A DNA stretch of 64,000 nucleotides from Marsupella aquatica (taxonomy: Eukaryota > Marchantiophyta), in NCBI GenBank assembly GCA_973895155.1, contig OZ316898.1, positions 14,260,001-14,324,000 on the forward strand. The letters run 5' to 3'. The position numbers and the translations under genes were made by a program. The notes below the pieces were generated by a model. It worked only from the letters and a program-made list of their open reading frames with translations. It did not search any database and had not been told where the DNA came from. Below, one piece after another: positions 54,701 through 64,000 of this stretch. Positions within the stretch are counted from its first letter, which is position 1; the number at the start of each line of letters is the position of its first letter.

Positions 54701-55838
54701 CTCGATCGTAGGACTAACAGGTGGTTGAGGCTTCTCAGCCAACGGCCTCAGCGTTGGAGCTTCCTCGGGTGCCCTTACCTACAGGGGAAGTACCGGGGCA
54801 AAAGTCTGACCTCTGGCATACCGGCACAACAGCGGCATGTGATAGCCAAGCCGCGACACGCTCCCCATGCCGATTACCTGCTGCTCCTCCACCGGTAGGG
54901 TTGCAAAATGTAGTTGCACCTCCACCGGTAGGGTTGCCGCCCAGCCCTTCTAGGTGTCATCCCTGGTTAGAATGGCCTTGATGGGATCGACCTCCTCCTC
55001 TTCGGCTTCTCCCTGCCTCCTGCTCTGCTGCTCGGCTGGCCTCTTTGGTGCCGCCGACCTCGTTCTTTTTGCCGGGGTGGCTTCATCGTTGACGGCCCCC
55101 TTCCTCTTCATCTCTACTGCCGTGGAGGTTTCTCCTAGCACCGTTGCCTGGGTCCACCTTTCCGTGCTACCCTTTAATTCCCAGTGTATGTCATTGCAGT
55201 TCTTGATGGCCTCTCGGATGCCGACGACGCTGTCTTTGCAAAACAGAAGATCGTCGAGTTGATTGGAAGTAGGCGTCCACAAGAACTCGTCCTTGATGAG
55301 TTCACCTCCTAAGAAAGCCGTCTTCTGCAGCTCCCACAATCGAGCGAGCTCCTGCCGTTCTCGAGCTGCCCTTTCTGACTCCTCGTCCTCGTAAGTCTTG
55401 ATGTACTCAGTTGCCCGTTCGAACAGGCATCCCCAGAAATGTGCCGCTTGATTGACGTTGCTCATACCCTCCTTAGGTCGATCGTCGGTATCTATTCTCT
55501 CCCCGAGTGCTTGCCTAAGCAGCTGACAGTAGTTGGCCTCCCGTAGTCGTCTGCCTAGTTCGTGCTCGCAAATGAGCCACCATCTCCTGCAAGCGCTCCT
55601 TACCCCTCTCCTCTGCCGGTCCTTCTTCCCGTTGATCCTTCCTAGCCGCCGACGCTTAACGCGCCCTAACCCTAATCGGGTTTTCACCCTCAGCCTTACC
55701 TCCGGCCTCTGCCCGGGTTCCATGGTTGCCCCTAATTGTTTATATTTTCCTTGTTTTGTCCCTATACTAAGGTGTTCCTAGGGTGCCTTCCTGCTTTACC
55801 CACTTAACCGGCCGAGTGATTCCTGTCTAGGCATCACA
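51716..55838 (-). repeat. 5' LTR of Ty3 copy 2 (4123 bp)
   Basis: Matches 40892-45491 except for a ~480-bp deletion near 54890, where CACCGGTAGGGTTG appears twice around the join. Since LTRs are equal at insertion, the deletion is later. Confidence 0.95.
52637..55723 (-). pseudogene. LTR-encoded protein, long form, deleted (5' LTR of copy 2)
   Basis: It opens at MEPGQRPEV (55723), reads through the position of the TGA seen in the other LTR, and is open for 257 codons until the deletion near 54900 shifts the frame. It reopens from 54742 for 701 codons through the coiled coil to KDPPPVS. The FYLTPKVIAEVFGLP region falls in the deleted part. Confidence 0.75.
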
Positions 55839-56089
55839 CACGCCCTTGGAGATTGCTCATCGTCTTTCCTTGTTGTTTGTCTGGGTTGACACATGTCCTG
55901 CCTCATCTGTGCTGGCATTGTACATCCTGCTTGTTTGTTGTCACTGCCTATTAGTAAACTGTTCATGGTTGTTACTCGGTACTTGTTGACTATAGCAGTT
56001 TGGACCTGCTCATCGCTTGCAGTTGTTGATTGTAAGACTGAACAATGTCACAGTATAGGTCAACATTATTGTTTGCAAGAGCTACATTT

Positions 56090-57235
56090 TAAATTTGGGC
56101 TGGCATCCCCCACTCGCATCCGGAAGGACATTTGTCATCTTCATTTTCCCCACGTTGTGGAGGCTTGTCTCCATTGTCACACCCAAACATGTCATTGTTG
56201 TAGGGGAGGTGACTCAAACATGTAGTGCAGATTGAAGCACAGTATATGGCAAGAATGGCATGGGGCGGTTGCCTAGCGTGGAATACTTGTCATTTCATCA
56301 ATGATTGTGTCTGTGGTGGGACACATCCAGCATCTGCCCATGATGGTGATGCCATTCAAGTTGAGCTGACTTCTGATTCTACATTGCTCACATTGCAGGA
56401 TGGCCGGATCAAAGGAGCCCACAGGGAAGTGATGCCCCTGGTGGAGGCTACTGGCTGTGATTGCTGGTGGACTGTTGCTCCTTCTGGTACATCACATGCC
56501 TGCCCCTAATTTTTGAAGGTAATTTTGCAGATCTTGTTCAACATTGCACACATTGCTCATCAGCTGCTAGATCCAAGATTTGGGCATAGGGAGCACCTTC
56601 GTATGGATCCCCCTTGTTGTTTTCACTGTGACAAGGGAGGAACTCTTTTGTTCTGTGATGGCCCTTGTGGTTGCCATTTTCATTATGTAGTTGATGGCCA
56701 CAACCCCGACAAATAAGATGGCCATGGACCTACATGTCAGCGGATTGTCAGGTCATGATTGGGCTGCAGCTTGGCTTTGTGACCTCTGTCAGCAAAACAA
56801 AGGAAGATGTTTTGGTTGTGGACTCCTTGGCAGAACCTTGAGACCCACCACAGATGAGCCCCTTGTGATCCAGTGTTCTCATGATGACTGCTACTCATAT
56901 ATTTTACCATGTGGACAGTCTCCGAACACTTATGCGGTTGGGGGAAATGCCTTTCACCCACCATCTAGATAACCCTGATGCATGCACATCCTGATGCTCT
57001 TATATGCCAATGACATTACTGTGAGGTTTGTAAGGAGTATCGGGAGGGCATTTGGGACTTTGTCCAATGTCGTAGATGCCCTCGTGCATGGTGTCGTGAT
57101 GAAGGACCAACAGCAGATAGGCACTTGAGGAGAAGGGTAAGGGGCCAAGACACCTGGGACATTGGACAGTGGCGCATGATTTACTGTACTTGCCATGTCA
57201 TCCCTGAGGGTTCTGATATCCCTAGTACACATGAC
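56090..57235 (+). pseudogene. PHD-finger gene remnant
   Basis: A Cys cluster (EACLHCHTQTCHCC, ~56150) is followed by a PHD-like CFHCDKGGTLLFCDGPCGCHFHYV from ~56610, then WLCDLC, CFGCG and, in another frame, QCRRCPRAW near 57065 and IYCTCH near 57182. Stops (for example after HNPDK at ~56714) and frame changes show it is dead. It corresponds to 36025-36699. Confidence 0.65.
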
Positions 57236-57309
57236 TAGACCAGCATGACTGCTATTGATTCCACCATCTTATAACTTGAACCTTTTTTGTACTGGACCCA
57301 TAAGACAAC

Positions 57310-57465
57310 CTAAATTATATGAACTTAAGTATTTGGTTGAAGGCTATGGACTTAAGTATTTGGTTGAATGCTATGGACTTAAGTATTTTGATAAATGAAT
57401 TGGACTTAAGTATTTGGTTGAACGAAATGGAATTTTGGTGAATTGAAATGGACTTAAGTAAGTTT
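57310..57465. repeat. Short imperfect tandem repeat (ACTTAAGTATTTGGTTGAA)
   Basis: About four to five copies of a ~30-bp unit with GGACTTAAGTATTTGGTTGAA lie between the PHD remnant and the transposase fragment. Confidence 0.8.
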
Positions 57466-57613
57466 CATTGACTACAATAGATTGAGTGTTCAGATGACAT
57501 TGTGAATGGTTGACTTGAGTCCTAATCTTTTTCCATGTCTGTCCATTGTTGTATGACAGGTTCATCTACCTAATCCCTGTCCCTTACTTTCACAGCCTGT
57601 ATAACTGTCCATC

Positions 57614-58102
57614 ATGGCACACCTAGGCATGAGCTCTGTCAGATTGGTAGAAAAGGGTGGGGAGGGAGGAAAGCCTGATACGCCAATCTGTGTCATGTCT
57701 TTCAAAGAAGGGCAGACTCTGGCAGATTTCCGTCTGAAATGTGTTGGTGCAATAGAGTTTGACTTTGATTTTTGGGATGAGAGGTTGCCTGGTCAAGTCC
57801 GGCGCTTTTCAGAGAAGACCGTTGGGGTGATTGAACTTCAAGGGACAATTTACGTGATTGCACAATTACCCTCAATTGCCTTGCCTACTAAGAGGGTCAC
57901 AATTGGTTCCTCTCATTCATCTGTTGCCACTATGTCCAATGTGGCAGGCACGATTCCATTGACTGAAGGACAAACATAAGGGGTGCCAGTACAGGCTATT
58001 GTACAGCCTGTCACAGGCTCCTTTGAGTCTCACCTCATGTCTAAGGCTGCATCAAATACCTGGAATGATGAGTGGTTGAAGCTACAATCCTGGGTAAACC
58101 AG
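57614..58102 (+). pseudogene. Transposase N-terminal fragment
   Basis: MAHLGMSSVRLVEKGG starts a frame with PICVMSFKEGQTL and FDFDFWDERLPGQV, matching the N-terminal module of the 1490-aa transposase. A TAA at 57977-57979 ends it, but similarity continues (SFESHLMSKAAS, WNDEWLKLQSWVNQ) up to the block U junction at 58103. Confidence 0.8.
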
Positions 58103-58439
58103 CACAAGGAGGATATGCATGGTCGAGGAGTTGGGGATTTCCCCACCTGACTTGGTGAATCAGTGTACCATAACAAAGAAGTGGGGATTCCGGACATCTT
58201 AGGGAATTTGGTTGAAAATACCCATGCTTTCCCATACATAACGAGGGATTTGATACTTCTAGCAGTTCGACGTTTCCCTGGGGTAATTTGCCTATGTGTC
58301 CCACAGGCGTGACATTTGGGGCGTTTCCCATAATATACCCAACTACATAAGGGTTTAGCGCCTCCGCATTTCCCCACATTTGCCTGTTTATTTGTATAAG
58401 CCGGAGGCAGTTGGCATAATCCAGGTCCTTGGATGGTCG

Positions 58440-59290
58440 CGCTCTCCGCAACATCCGTGTGCATATTACCCGCATACCGTGGGGTATCGTTGGGGTATTT
58501 GGGATGTCAGCGTCCAATTGCCGCTCTCCAAGTGGCTTCGCTGAGGTGTGCAGGATGATATTCATCTCCACCATCCAATTTTGTTGTGGTAAAGTGGGGA
58601 TTCCGTGTGCATATTACCCACATACCGTGGGGTATCTCTGGGGTATTTGGGTTGTCAACGTCCAATTGCCGCTCTCCAAGTGGCTTCGCTGGCAGCCCTG
58701 GAGGTGCGCAGGATGATATGCATCTCCATCGTCCAATTTTGTTGTGGCTAAGTGGGGATTCCGTGTGCATATTACCCGCATACATTAGTGTATCTCTAGG
58801 GTATTTGGGTTGTCAGCGTCCAATGGTCGCTCTCCAGGTGGCCTCGCTGGCAGCCCTGGAGGTGTGCAGGATGATATGCATCTCCACCATCCAAATTTCC
58901 TGTTGTAAAGTGGGGGTTCTGTGTGCACATTACCCGCATACCCTGGGGTATCGTTGGGGTATTTGGTATGCCACTTCCAATTGCCACTCTCCAGGTGGCT
59001 TCGCTAACAGCCCTGGAGGTTTGCAGGATGATATGCATCTTCACCGTCCAGATTTCCTATGTCGAAGCAGGGATTACTTGTGCATTTTACCTGCATACCG
59101 TGGGGTATTTGTAGGGTATTTTTGATTCCAGGCTTCTTGCTGCGTCAAATTGCATCCGCATCGTCAAATTCCAGGATAATGTGCATCCGCATCTTCCAAA
59201 TTGCCTACGATGAAGTGGGGATTCACGATGTAACGCCTATGTATTGTGGGGTATTGGGGGATCCTCACGTATTACCAATGGGGTATTAAA
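58440..59290. repeat. Minisatellite of block U copy 2
   Basis: Reverse complement of the array at 7690-8690, with one short unit where copy 1 has two. Confidence 0.85.
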
Positions 59291-59532
59291 AATATCTGGC
59301 GTCCCAAGATGAATTGCATCGAAAACCATCCAGTCATATTGCCAATGAATACCATGAAATGTCGATGGGTATCGTGAATGTAAGGTTCTTTATTGGGCCC
59401 AGCTTACGCAAATCAAATTTCTAATATGGTTTTGAATCATTTCCTCATAGCATTGTAAATAAGATCACAGTGAGTTAAGTAGCATTCATTTGTACATTAG
59501 AAACTAAGTACGATAGCAACTCCCATCTCTCT

Positions 59533-59572
59533 CTCTCTATATATATATATATGTATATATATATGTGAAACA
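59533..59572. repeat. AT/CT microsatellite of block U copy 2
   Basis: (CT)n then (AT)n; the counterpart of 7408-7454. Confidence 0.85.
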
Positions 59573-59689
59573 CGAAGCAAGTAGTGGTGGCCCTTGGTCA
59601 ATATATAATGCAATCATATTCATAACCTGTCTAGCTTGTGCCATTCATAGAGCGATGCAGGTATGCTATCTATGTAGTGAGTACTATAC

Positions 59690-60701
59690 CTCTTCCCCGG
59701 CTTTCTTCATAGCATTTTCAGGGAAGATCCTTTGCTGGCCATCGGCATTTAAAGCCGGAAGATGTGTAACGATCACTACATTCTGTTCTACAATCCACCT
59801 GGCCACCGTGTCCAATAACTCTGATGCATTCTTCTGAGCGTGTTTGGTGAATGGCTTGGCGGTAGTCTTTGACTGCTTGTTCGTATCTGCTACAAACGTG
59901 CGCAATTTGGCCTCCACTTTGCAGGTCTTCATCAAACCCATGGCTCTCATGCACAATACTAGTTTGGCGTCTTTGGTGAGCTTTTCAAAATTCTGCAAAA
60001 GTTACAGTCTTTGGTGAGCTTTTTAAAATATGGTAGTACACCAATGACAAGCTATAAATGATTATTTACAGAATCGTGCAAAACTTCTCAGTATATGCTT
60101 ACTATATTGGAGTCTCCAGAAGCCTGGGACTTGTTACTTCTCGTCGACCGGGTTCCTTGAGCACCCAAAACTTCTTCCTGGTTTGCCTGTACATATATAA
60201 TGACCACATAATGAGACCACAAGAGTACGTTCCACACATACAATTTCTGTCTACACATTGTACACAATGATTGCTGCAACCTAATAAAGACTGCTGGCTT
60301 ACAATGGATGGAAATAAGAAATCATACCATGTTTTTGCCGGTCAACAACCGTTCCCTTGCATCCTCCTGTACCTTTGTTGAAATAGCTCTAAATGAGGGT
60401 ACGTTTTCTTTGCCTGGGTTCGGACCCTTGCCTCTTCGTGCTCTACTCAATGGTTGATTTAGGTCCCGAATGCTTGCAAGGACTCCACCTTGTTCCTTCT
60501 CGGTCTTAACCTGCCATGCATATGTGGATGTGCAAATCATTGTATATATTGGTGAACCTAGGCTCAAAGTAGAATGAATTGCAAAGTCATATACATCACT
60601 TACAATAGAACTTTTAGGCCATTATAATAATTGCAATATACAAAACTTATACATACAATGATATATGAGATATACCTTGGACAGTAGCGGGTTGTTTCCC
60701 C
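59690..60701 (-). pseudogene. Unknown multi-exon gene fragment in block U (copy 2)
   Basis: Exons 60701-60676, 60510-60328, 60186-60103 and 59992-59690 correspond to those of copy 1, with the same phase-0 borders and no stops. The first exon is preceded by a clear TTTTGCAG acceptor within a 105-bp segment duplicated from the third intron (59993-60097). The start and the last exon are missing. Confidence 0.5.
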
Positions 60702-60806
60702 CTGCAAAAGTTACAGTCTTTGGTGAGCTTTTTAAAATATGGTAGTACACCAATGACAAGCTATAAATGATTATTTACAGAATCGTGCAAAACTTCTCAG
60801 TATATG
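60702..60806. repeat. 105-bp direct duplication of 59993-60097
   Basis: Both segments run CTGCAAAAGTTACAG...CTCAGTATATG. The second is joined to exon sequence at the CTGCA microhomology and ends exactly at the Ty3 copy 3 LTR. Confidence 0.9.
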
Positions 60807-63800
60807 TGTGGTGCGTCCCATGGCTCCCTAAACCCAAGAAACCCCCCAGCTCAAGCCGATTCCCGCAGGTTTCGTGCTTGGCGAGGCCGTTTCCGCGGCT
60901 TAGCGGCATGGGACGCTGCTAACCTTCTACTACTACTATTAACATTTTACACACATATACTGGACAGATCCTTCATCGGGTCATGAGATACGTAGCCGGC
61001 CTAATATAGGCCTTCCCCTGTCTTCCCCTGTCTTCTTGTTAGGTATGTTTGGATTCCGCCGCCGGAATGATCCCCAATAGGCTTGGTTAAGCCGCTAAGA
61101 CCTCTCTCAGCTCGACACATCCAACTCTCACTCCCCTGCTTACTTTCCTTCCTTCTGTTGATGTGGGCACTCTTCACACAAGTTAATGCGACACACAAAT
61201 AGCAAAATGACTCATTCTGACTGAGTCATACCATGCACTTGCCATACAAACAGTACATCTCATACACAAGTTCTGCGAACTAAGCCGTGAGGCCAACTCT
61301 ATTCAGCTCTTAGGCATGAGGAAACATGAATATACACAAGGGTCACTGTATGACTAACCGAGAGCTTCTCGTACTACTTGATCCCAGCCCGGCTGGTGCA
61401 AACTAAAAACTTGCTAAAGAAGAGGCCCTGAGCTCCCCGCTGCCCAGGTACTTATCCTGGTAGTGGATCCGCCATTCTTTGCAGCGTAAGCCTAATCTAC
61501 CTGACAGTAATCTACTTGCCCGAATCTACCTATGTACAGCAAGGCATACCTCCTACCAGTGGGACCGCAATCCCACTAAGCTAAGTGTCAGGGCCGCTCC
61601 TGGTTCTAATCCTAATCCTAAACGTGGAGATCCGCGCCCGCCCTGCCCACTCACGCCTCCTCCCTCCACGTCCGCCCTCCCTAAAAGGAACGGCGCCCTT
61701 GCACCATCACGACACCGGTGGTGGATCCTCAATGGACGCCCCCAACACTTCCTCCTCAGCCACTGTCGTTGGCCCGCCTACTGACAGATTACCTGCCCTT
61801 GACCGAGTCAACTCTCCATCGGCCTGACTGGGTCCACCTTCGGCTTCAGTCTTGACACCGGCCTCGGCAATACCCACGGCTTCAGCCTCAGCCACTCCCT
61901 CGGCTTCGGCCTCAGCCACTCCCTCGGCTTCGGCCTCCCCTTCCCCTAGGGTAGTTGGATCCTTAGCCGTGACCCTATCTGGGGTCGGTGCTGGGTCTAC
62001 CTCCTTGATCACCACGGCCTGTGAAGTCGTATTACTCCTTGACCCTGAAGGTTTCCGCTTCTTCTTCGTTGGTGGCTCGGCAGCTGGTCCCTTCCCCTTC
62101 CCACTTACTTCCGGCACTGGTGCAGTTGACGCGGCTTGTCCTTCGGCAATTACCACCCCTGGTAACTGGTTTGTCCCAACGGGAGATGGACCTGCTGCAG
62201 CTAAGCATTTAAATACTGCGGCTTGTTTCTTCAGCCACTCTGTTTGGTTGTCGGCCCGCCGCTGTAGATTCTCCATCTTCCTCGTGATTTCCTCCAACTC
62301 CTCTTGGGTTTCATCCAGGTCCTTACGTGCCCCCTCCAGCTCGTTTTTGGCCTCCTCCTGCTCCCTGTGGGCTTCCTCCAATTCCTTCTTCAAGGTAGCC
62401 CTCTCCTCCTGGGTTGCTCTTAGCTCCTTGTCGAGCTCTGCAATGATGACAGACTCCATCTGGTTCATCTTGGCGTAAGTCTGTTCGAGCATCTCGTCCT
62501 TCTCCCTTAGGTCGGCCTTGAAGCTGGCCGTCAGGGACGCAAGCTCCTGCTGCAGCGCCATAATCCCTTGATAGGATTTCCCTAACTCGACCTCCTTCTG
62601 CTCAAGGGCTCCACGGATTTTCTCGAGCTCCCCTTTCAACGCCCATTCCTTTCTTTGGGTCTCCGCCATGGCCCGGCTGTTGGCTGTTATGTGGGCCTCC
62701 TCTGTATTCTTCAGCTCTTGCTTCCACTTCTCCCTCTCTTTGATCGTGTCGGCCAACTCTTCCTGCGTCTGAGTCAGTTTATCCTTGATATTCTGATTTT
62801 CAGCCTGCGCGGTGTCCAACTGCCCCTGCATGATGTTCAGCTCATGTCGTTTAATCCGCAGTTCATCTTGGGCTTTCTTGGCCGCCCTTAGATCTTCAAT
62901 CTCGGCTTCCATCCTCCTAAGCCGCCGAATGACCTCGTCCTTCTTGCTTCTCTCTAAAGCCACCGCTTCTTCTAATTGGTGCTTCTCCAACTGCTCCCTA
63001 TGGAAAAAGGGTCCTACCTCCAACTCCTCTCCAAAGATGCCGAGCGCAAGTTCCCCACACATCTCACCATACTCCATGGCTCTATTCTTAGCATAGGTGG
63101 AGTAAGTAGAAGTGATCGGCATCGCCCATTGTGGCCTCTGCTCCCACGCCGTCCTGCGGATCTCTTCAATCGTGGCTAGAGGTTTGCTTCCTTTTTCGGC
63201 TAGCCGCCTGATGTCCTCCGGCCAATCTCCTCCTGGTAAATCCTTTTCCTTAGCCAGGGCGGCCTCTTCCTCCTGCTTGATTCGCTCCTGAAATTCTTGC
63301 ACCGTCTGTTTTATGCCGTCGAAGCTCGGGGGAGCAACATCTGGTGGGGGAGACTCAGGGCTACTCTACTGGTTGGGGTCCCCTCGCACTACCCTTGGAA
63401 GTGTGGGGACAAACCGGCCACAGGTCCTTACTCCTGGAACGTGATGGTCCGACCCATAGCCGGAATTATCATGGCTGCAGTCCTCCACTGCCTCCTCTAC
63501 CTCTTGGACGTCCGGCTTCTCCCTTTCCTCTTCGTCGGTAGGAGCTTCAGGCAATTCTGCCTCAGATTCGGAGCTTGAGGTTCCCACGTACATTCGAACA
63601 CCTGGCTTGGATTCCGGCCTGATTCTCTCCTTGTCTCCAGCAAAGGGGTTTTCTCTTGTGAGCCGGTGTAGGCCTACCTCTGTAGTAGTGTCCTGCATTG
63701 TTGCCATTGCCGTTGTTGTTGCCGATGCCGATTTCTTTTCTTTCTCCAGTAGTTTCAGCAGACTCTGCATGCCTGGTTGTTGCATCGGCAAGTCTTCCTT

Positions 63801-64000
63801 CCTGGGCCTAAACACCTGCTCGATCGTAGGACTAACAGGTGGTTGAGGCTTCTCAGCCAACGGCCTCGGCGTTGGAGCTTCCTCGGGTGCCCTTACCTGC
63901 AGGGGAAGTACCGGGGCAAAAGTCTGACCTCTGGCATACCGGCACAACAGCGGCATGTGATAGCCAAGCCGTGACACGCTCCCCATGCCGATTACCTGCT
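60807..64000 (-). mobile_element. Ty3/gypsy copy 3: LTR, continuing past the window
   Basis: It begins TGTGGTGCGTCCC like the left LTR of copy 2 and follows it to the window end. Whether it is a solo LTR or the end of a full element cannot be seen. The flanking ATATG (60802-60806) would be its target duplication. Confidence 0.9.
61707..63986 (-). pseudogene. LTR-encoded protein, long form (copy 3, partial)
   Basis: Same protein as 41801-45118: Pro-rich linker, coiled coil, KKKRKPSG patch and acidic tail ending EDPPPVS. A single TAG at 63366-63368 (a Gln codon in copy 2) interrupts it. The tail has extra EGVAEAEA-type repeats. The N-terminal part lies outside the window. Confidence 0.75.

Larger units (their letters stand above)
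40892..55838 (-). mobile_element. Ty3/gypsy LTR retrotransposon, copy 2 (minus, 14.9 kb)
   Basis: Left LTR 40892-45491 (3') and right LTR 51716-55838 (5'), flanked by a perfect 5-bp target duplication CACGC (40887-40891 and 55839-55843). gag-protease is open throughout and pol has one TAG. Same family as copy 1 with ~95% visual identity in pol, but with the long LTR form. It split DNA that continues into the second PHD/transposase copy. Confidence 0.97.
55839..58102 (+). mobile_element. Second, decayed copy of the PHD/transposase TIR element
   Basis: Same order as the intact element: Cys-rich segment, PHD region, transposase N-terminus. Left side is cut by Ty3 copy 2 and the right side ends where inverted block U begins at 58103. 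TIRs are not visible. Sequence is clearly divergent from 30304-40047, so it is an older or different subfamily member. Confidence 0.7.
58103..60701 (-). other. Block U, copy 2 (inverted relative to copy 1)
   Basis: Near-identical reverse complement of 6271-9023. It is ~150 bp shorter, mainly by one minisatellite unit. Its left edge lies inside the transposase fragment, its right edge at a splice acceptor (60702-60703). Confidence 0.9.

Overview
The window is almost entirely transposable-element DNA from a plant (streptophyte) nuclear genome. The evidence is CACTA-type transposase segments of the Transposase_21/DUF4218/DUF4216 kind found in plants, Ty3/gypsy retrotransposons with plant-type gag-pol, spliceosomal introns, telobox-like AAACCCTA motifs and deamination-type nonsense mutations. 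No housekeeping gene, rRNA, functional tRNA or CRISPR was seen. The species cannot be named from the sequence.

Layout. 1-6246: right part of CACTA-like element A. It holds an intact two-exon SET-domain gene (minus) and a divergent second gene (plus, pseudogene), with arrays of a TCCGAT motif, and ends in CACTAGT. 6247-9023: a non-transposase block 'U' with a small multi-exon gene and a ~150-bp minisatellite. 9024-29609: CACTA-like element B/C with the same plan mirrored (second gene on minus; SET gene and transposase on plus) but arrays of a different motif, TTCGCAA. Its transposase is interrupted by a 10.9-kb Ty3 element (15797-26675, 5-bp target duplication GTGAA). 30304-40047: a 9.7-kb TIR element with a 1490-aa, apparently intact, P-element-like DDE transposase, a tandem PHD-finger protein and a Cys-rich ORF. 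40892-55838: a second, 14.9-kb Ty3 element on minus (target duplication CACGC). 55839-58102: a decayed second copy of the PHD/transposase element. 58103-60701: block U again, inverted. 60807-64000: LTR of a third Ty3 copy running off the window.

Most notable points. (1) Both CACTA-like elements carry a SET-domain gene beside the transposase. (2) The unrelated TIR element carries PHD fingers resembling plant chromatin readers, so two different DNA transposon types here carry chromatin-protein modules. (3) The Ty3 family encodes a long (~1.1-kaa) protein inside its LTRs, so it is present at both ends of each element. (4) The two CACTA-like elements use different short-motif arrays at matching positions, including the first intron of their own second gene. 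How these proteins act is inference; their presence and arrangement are read directly from the sequence.
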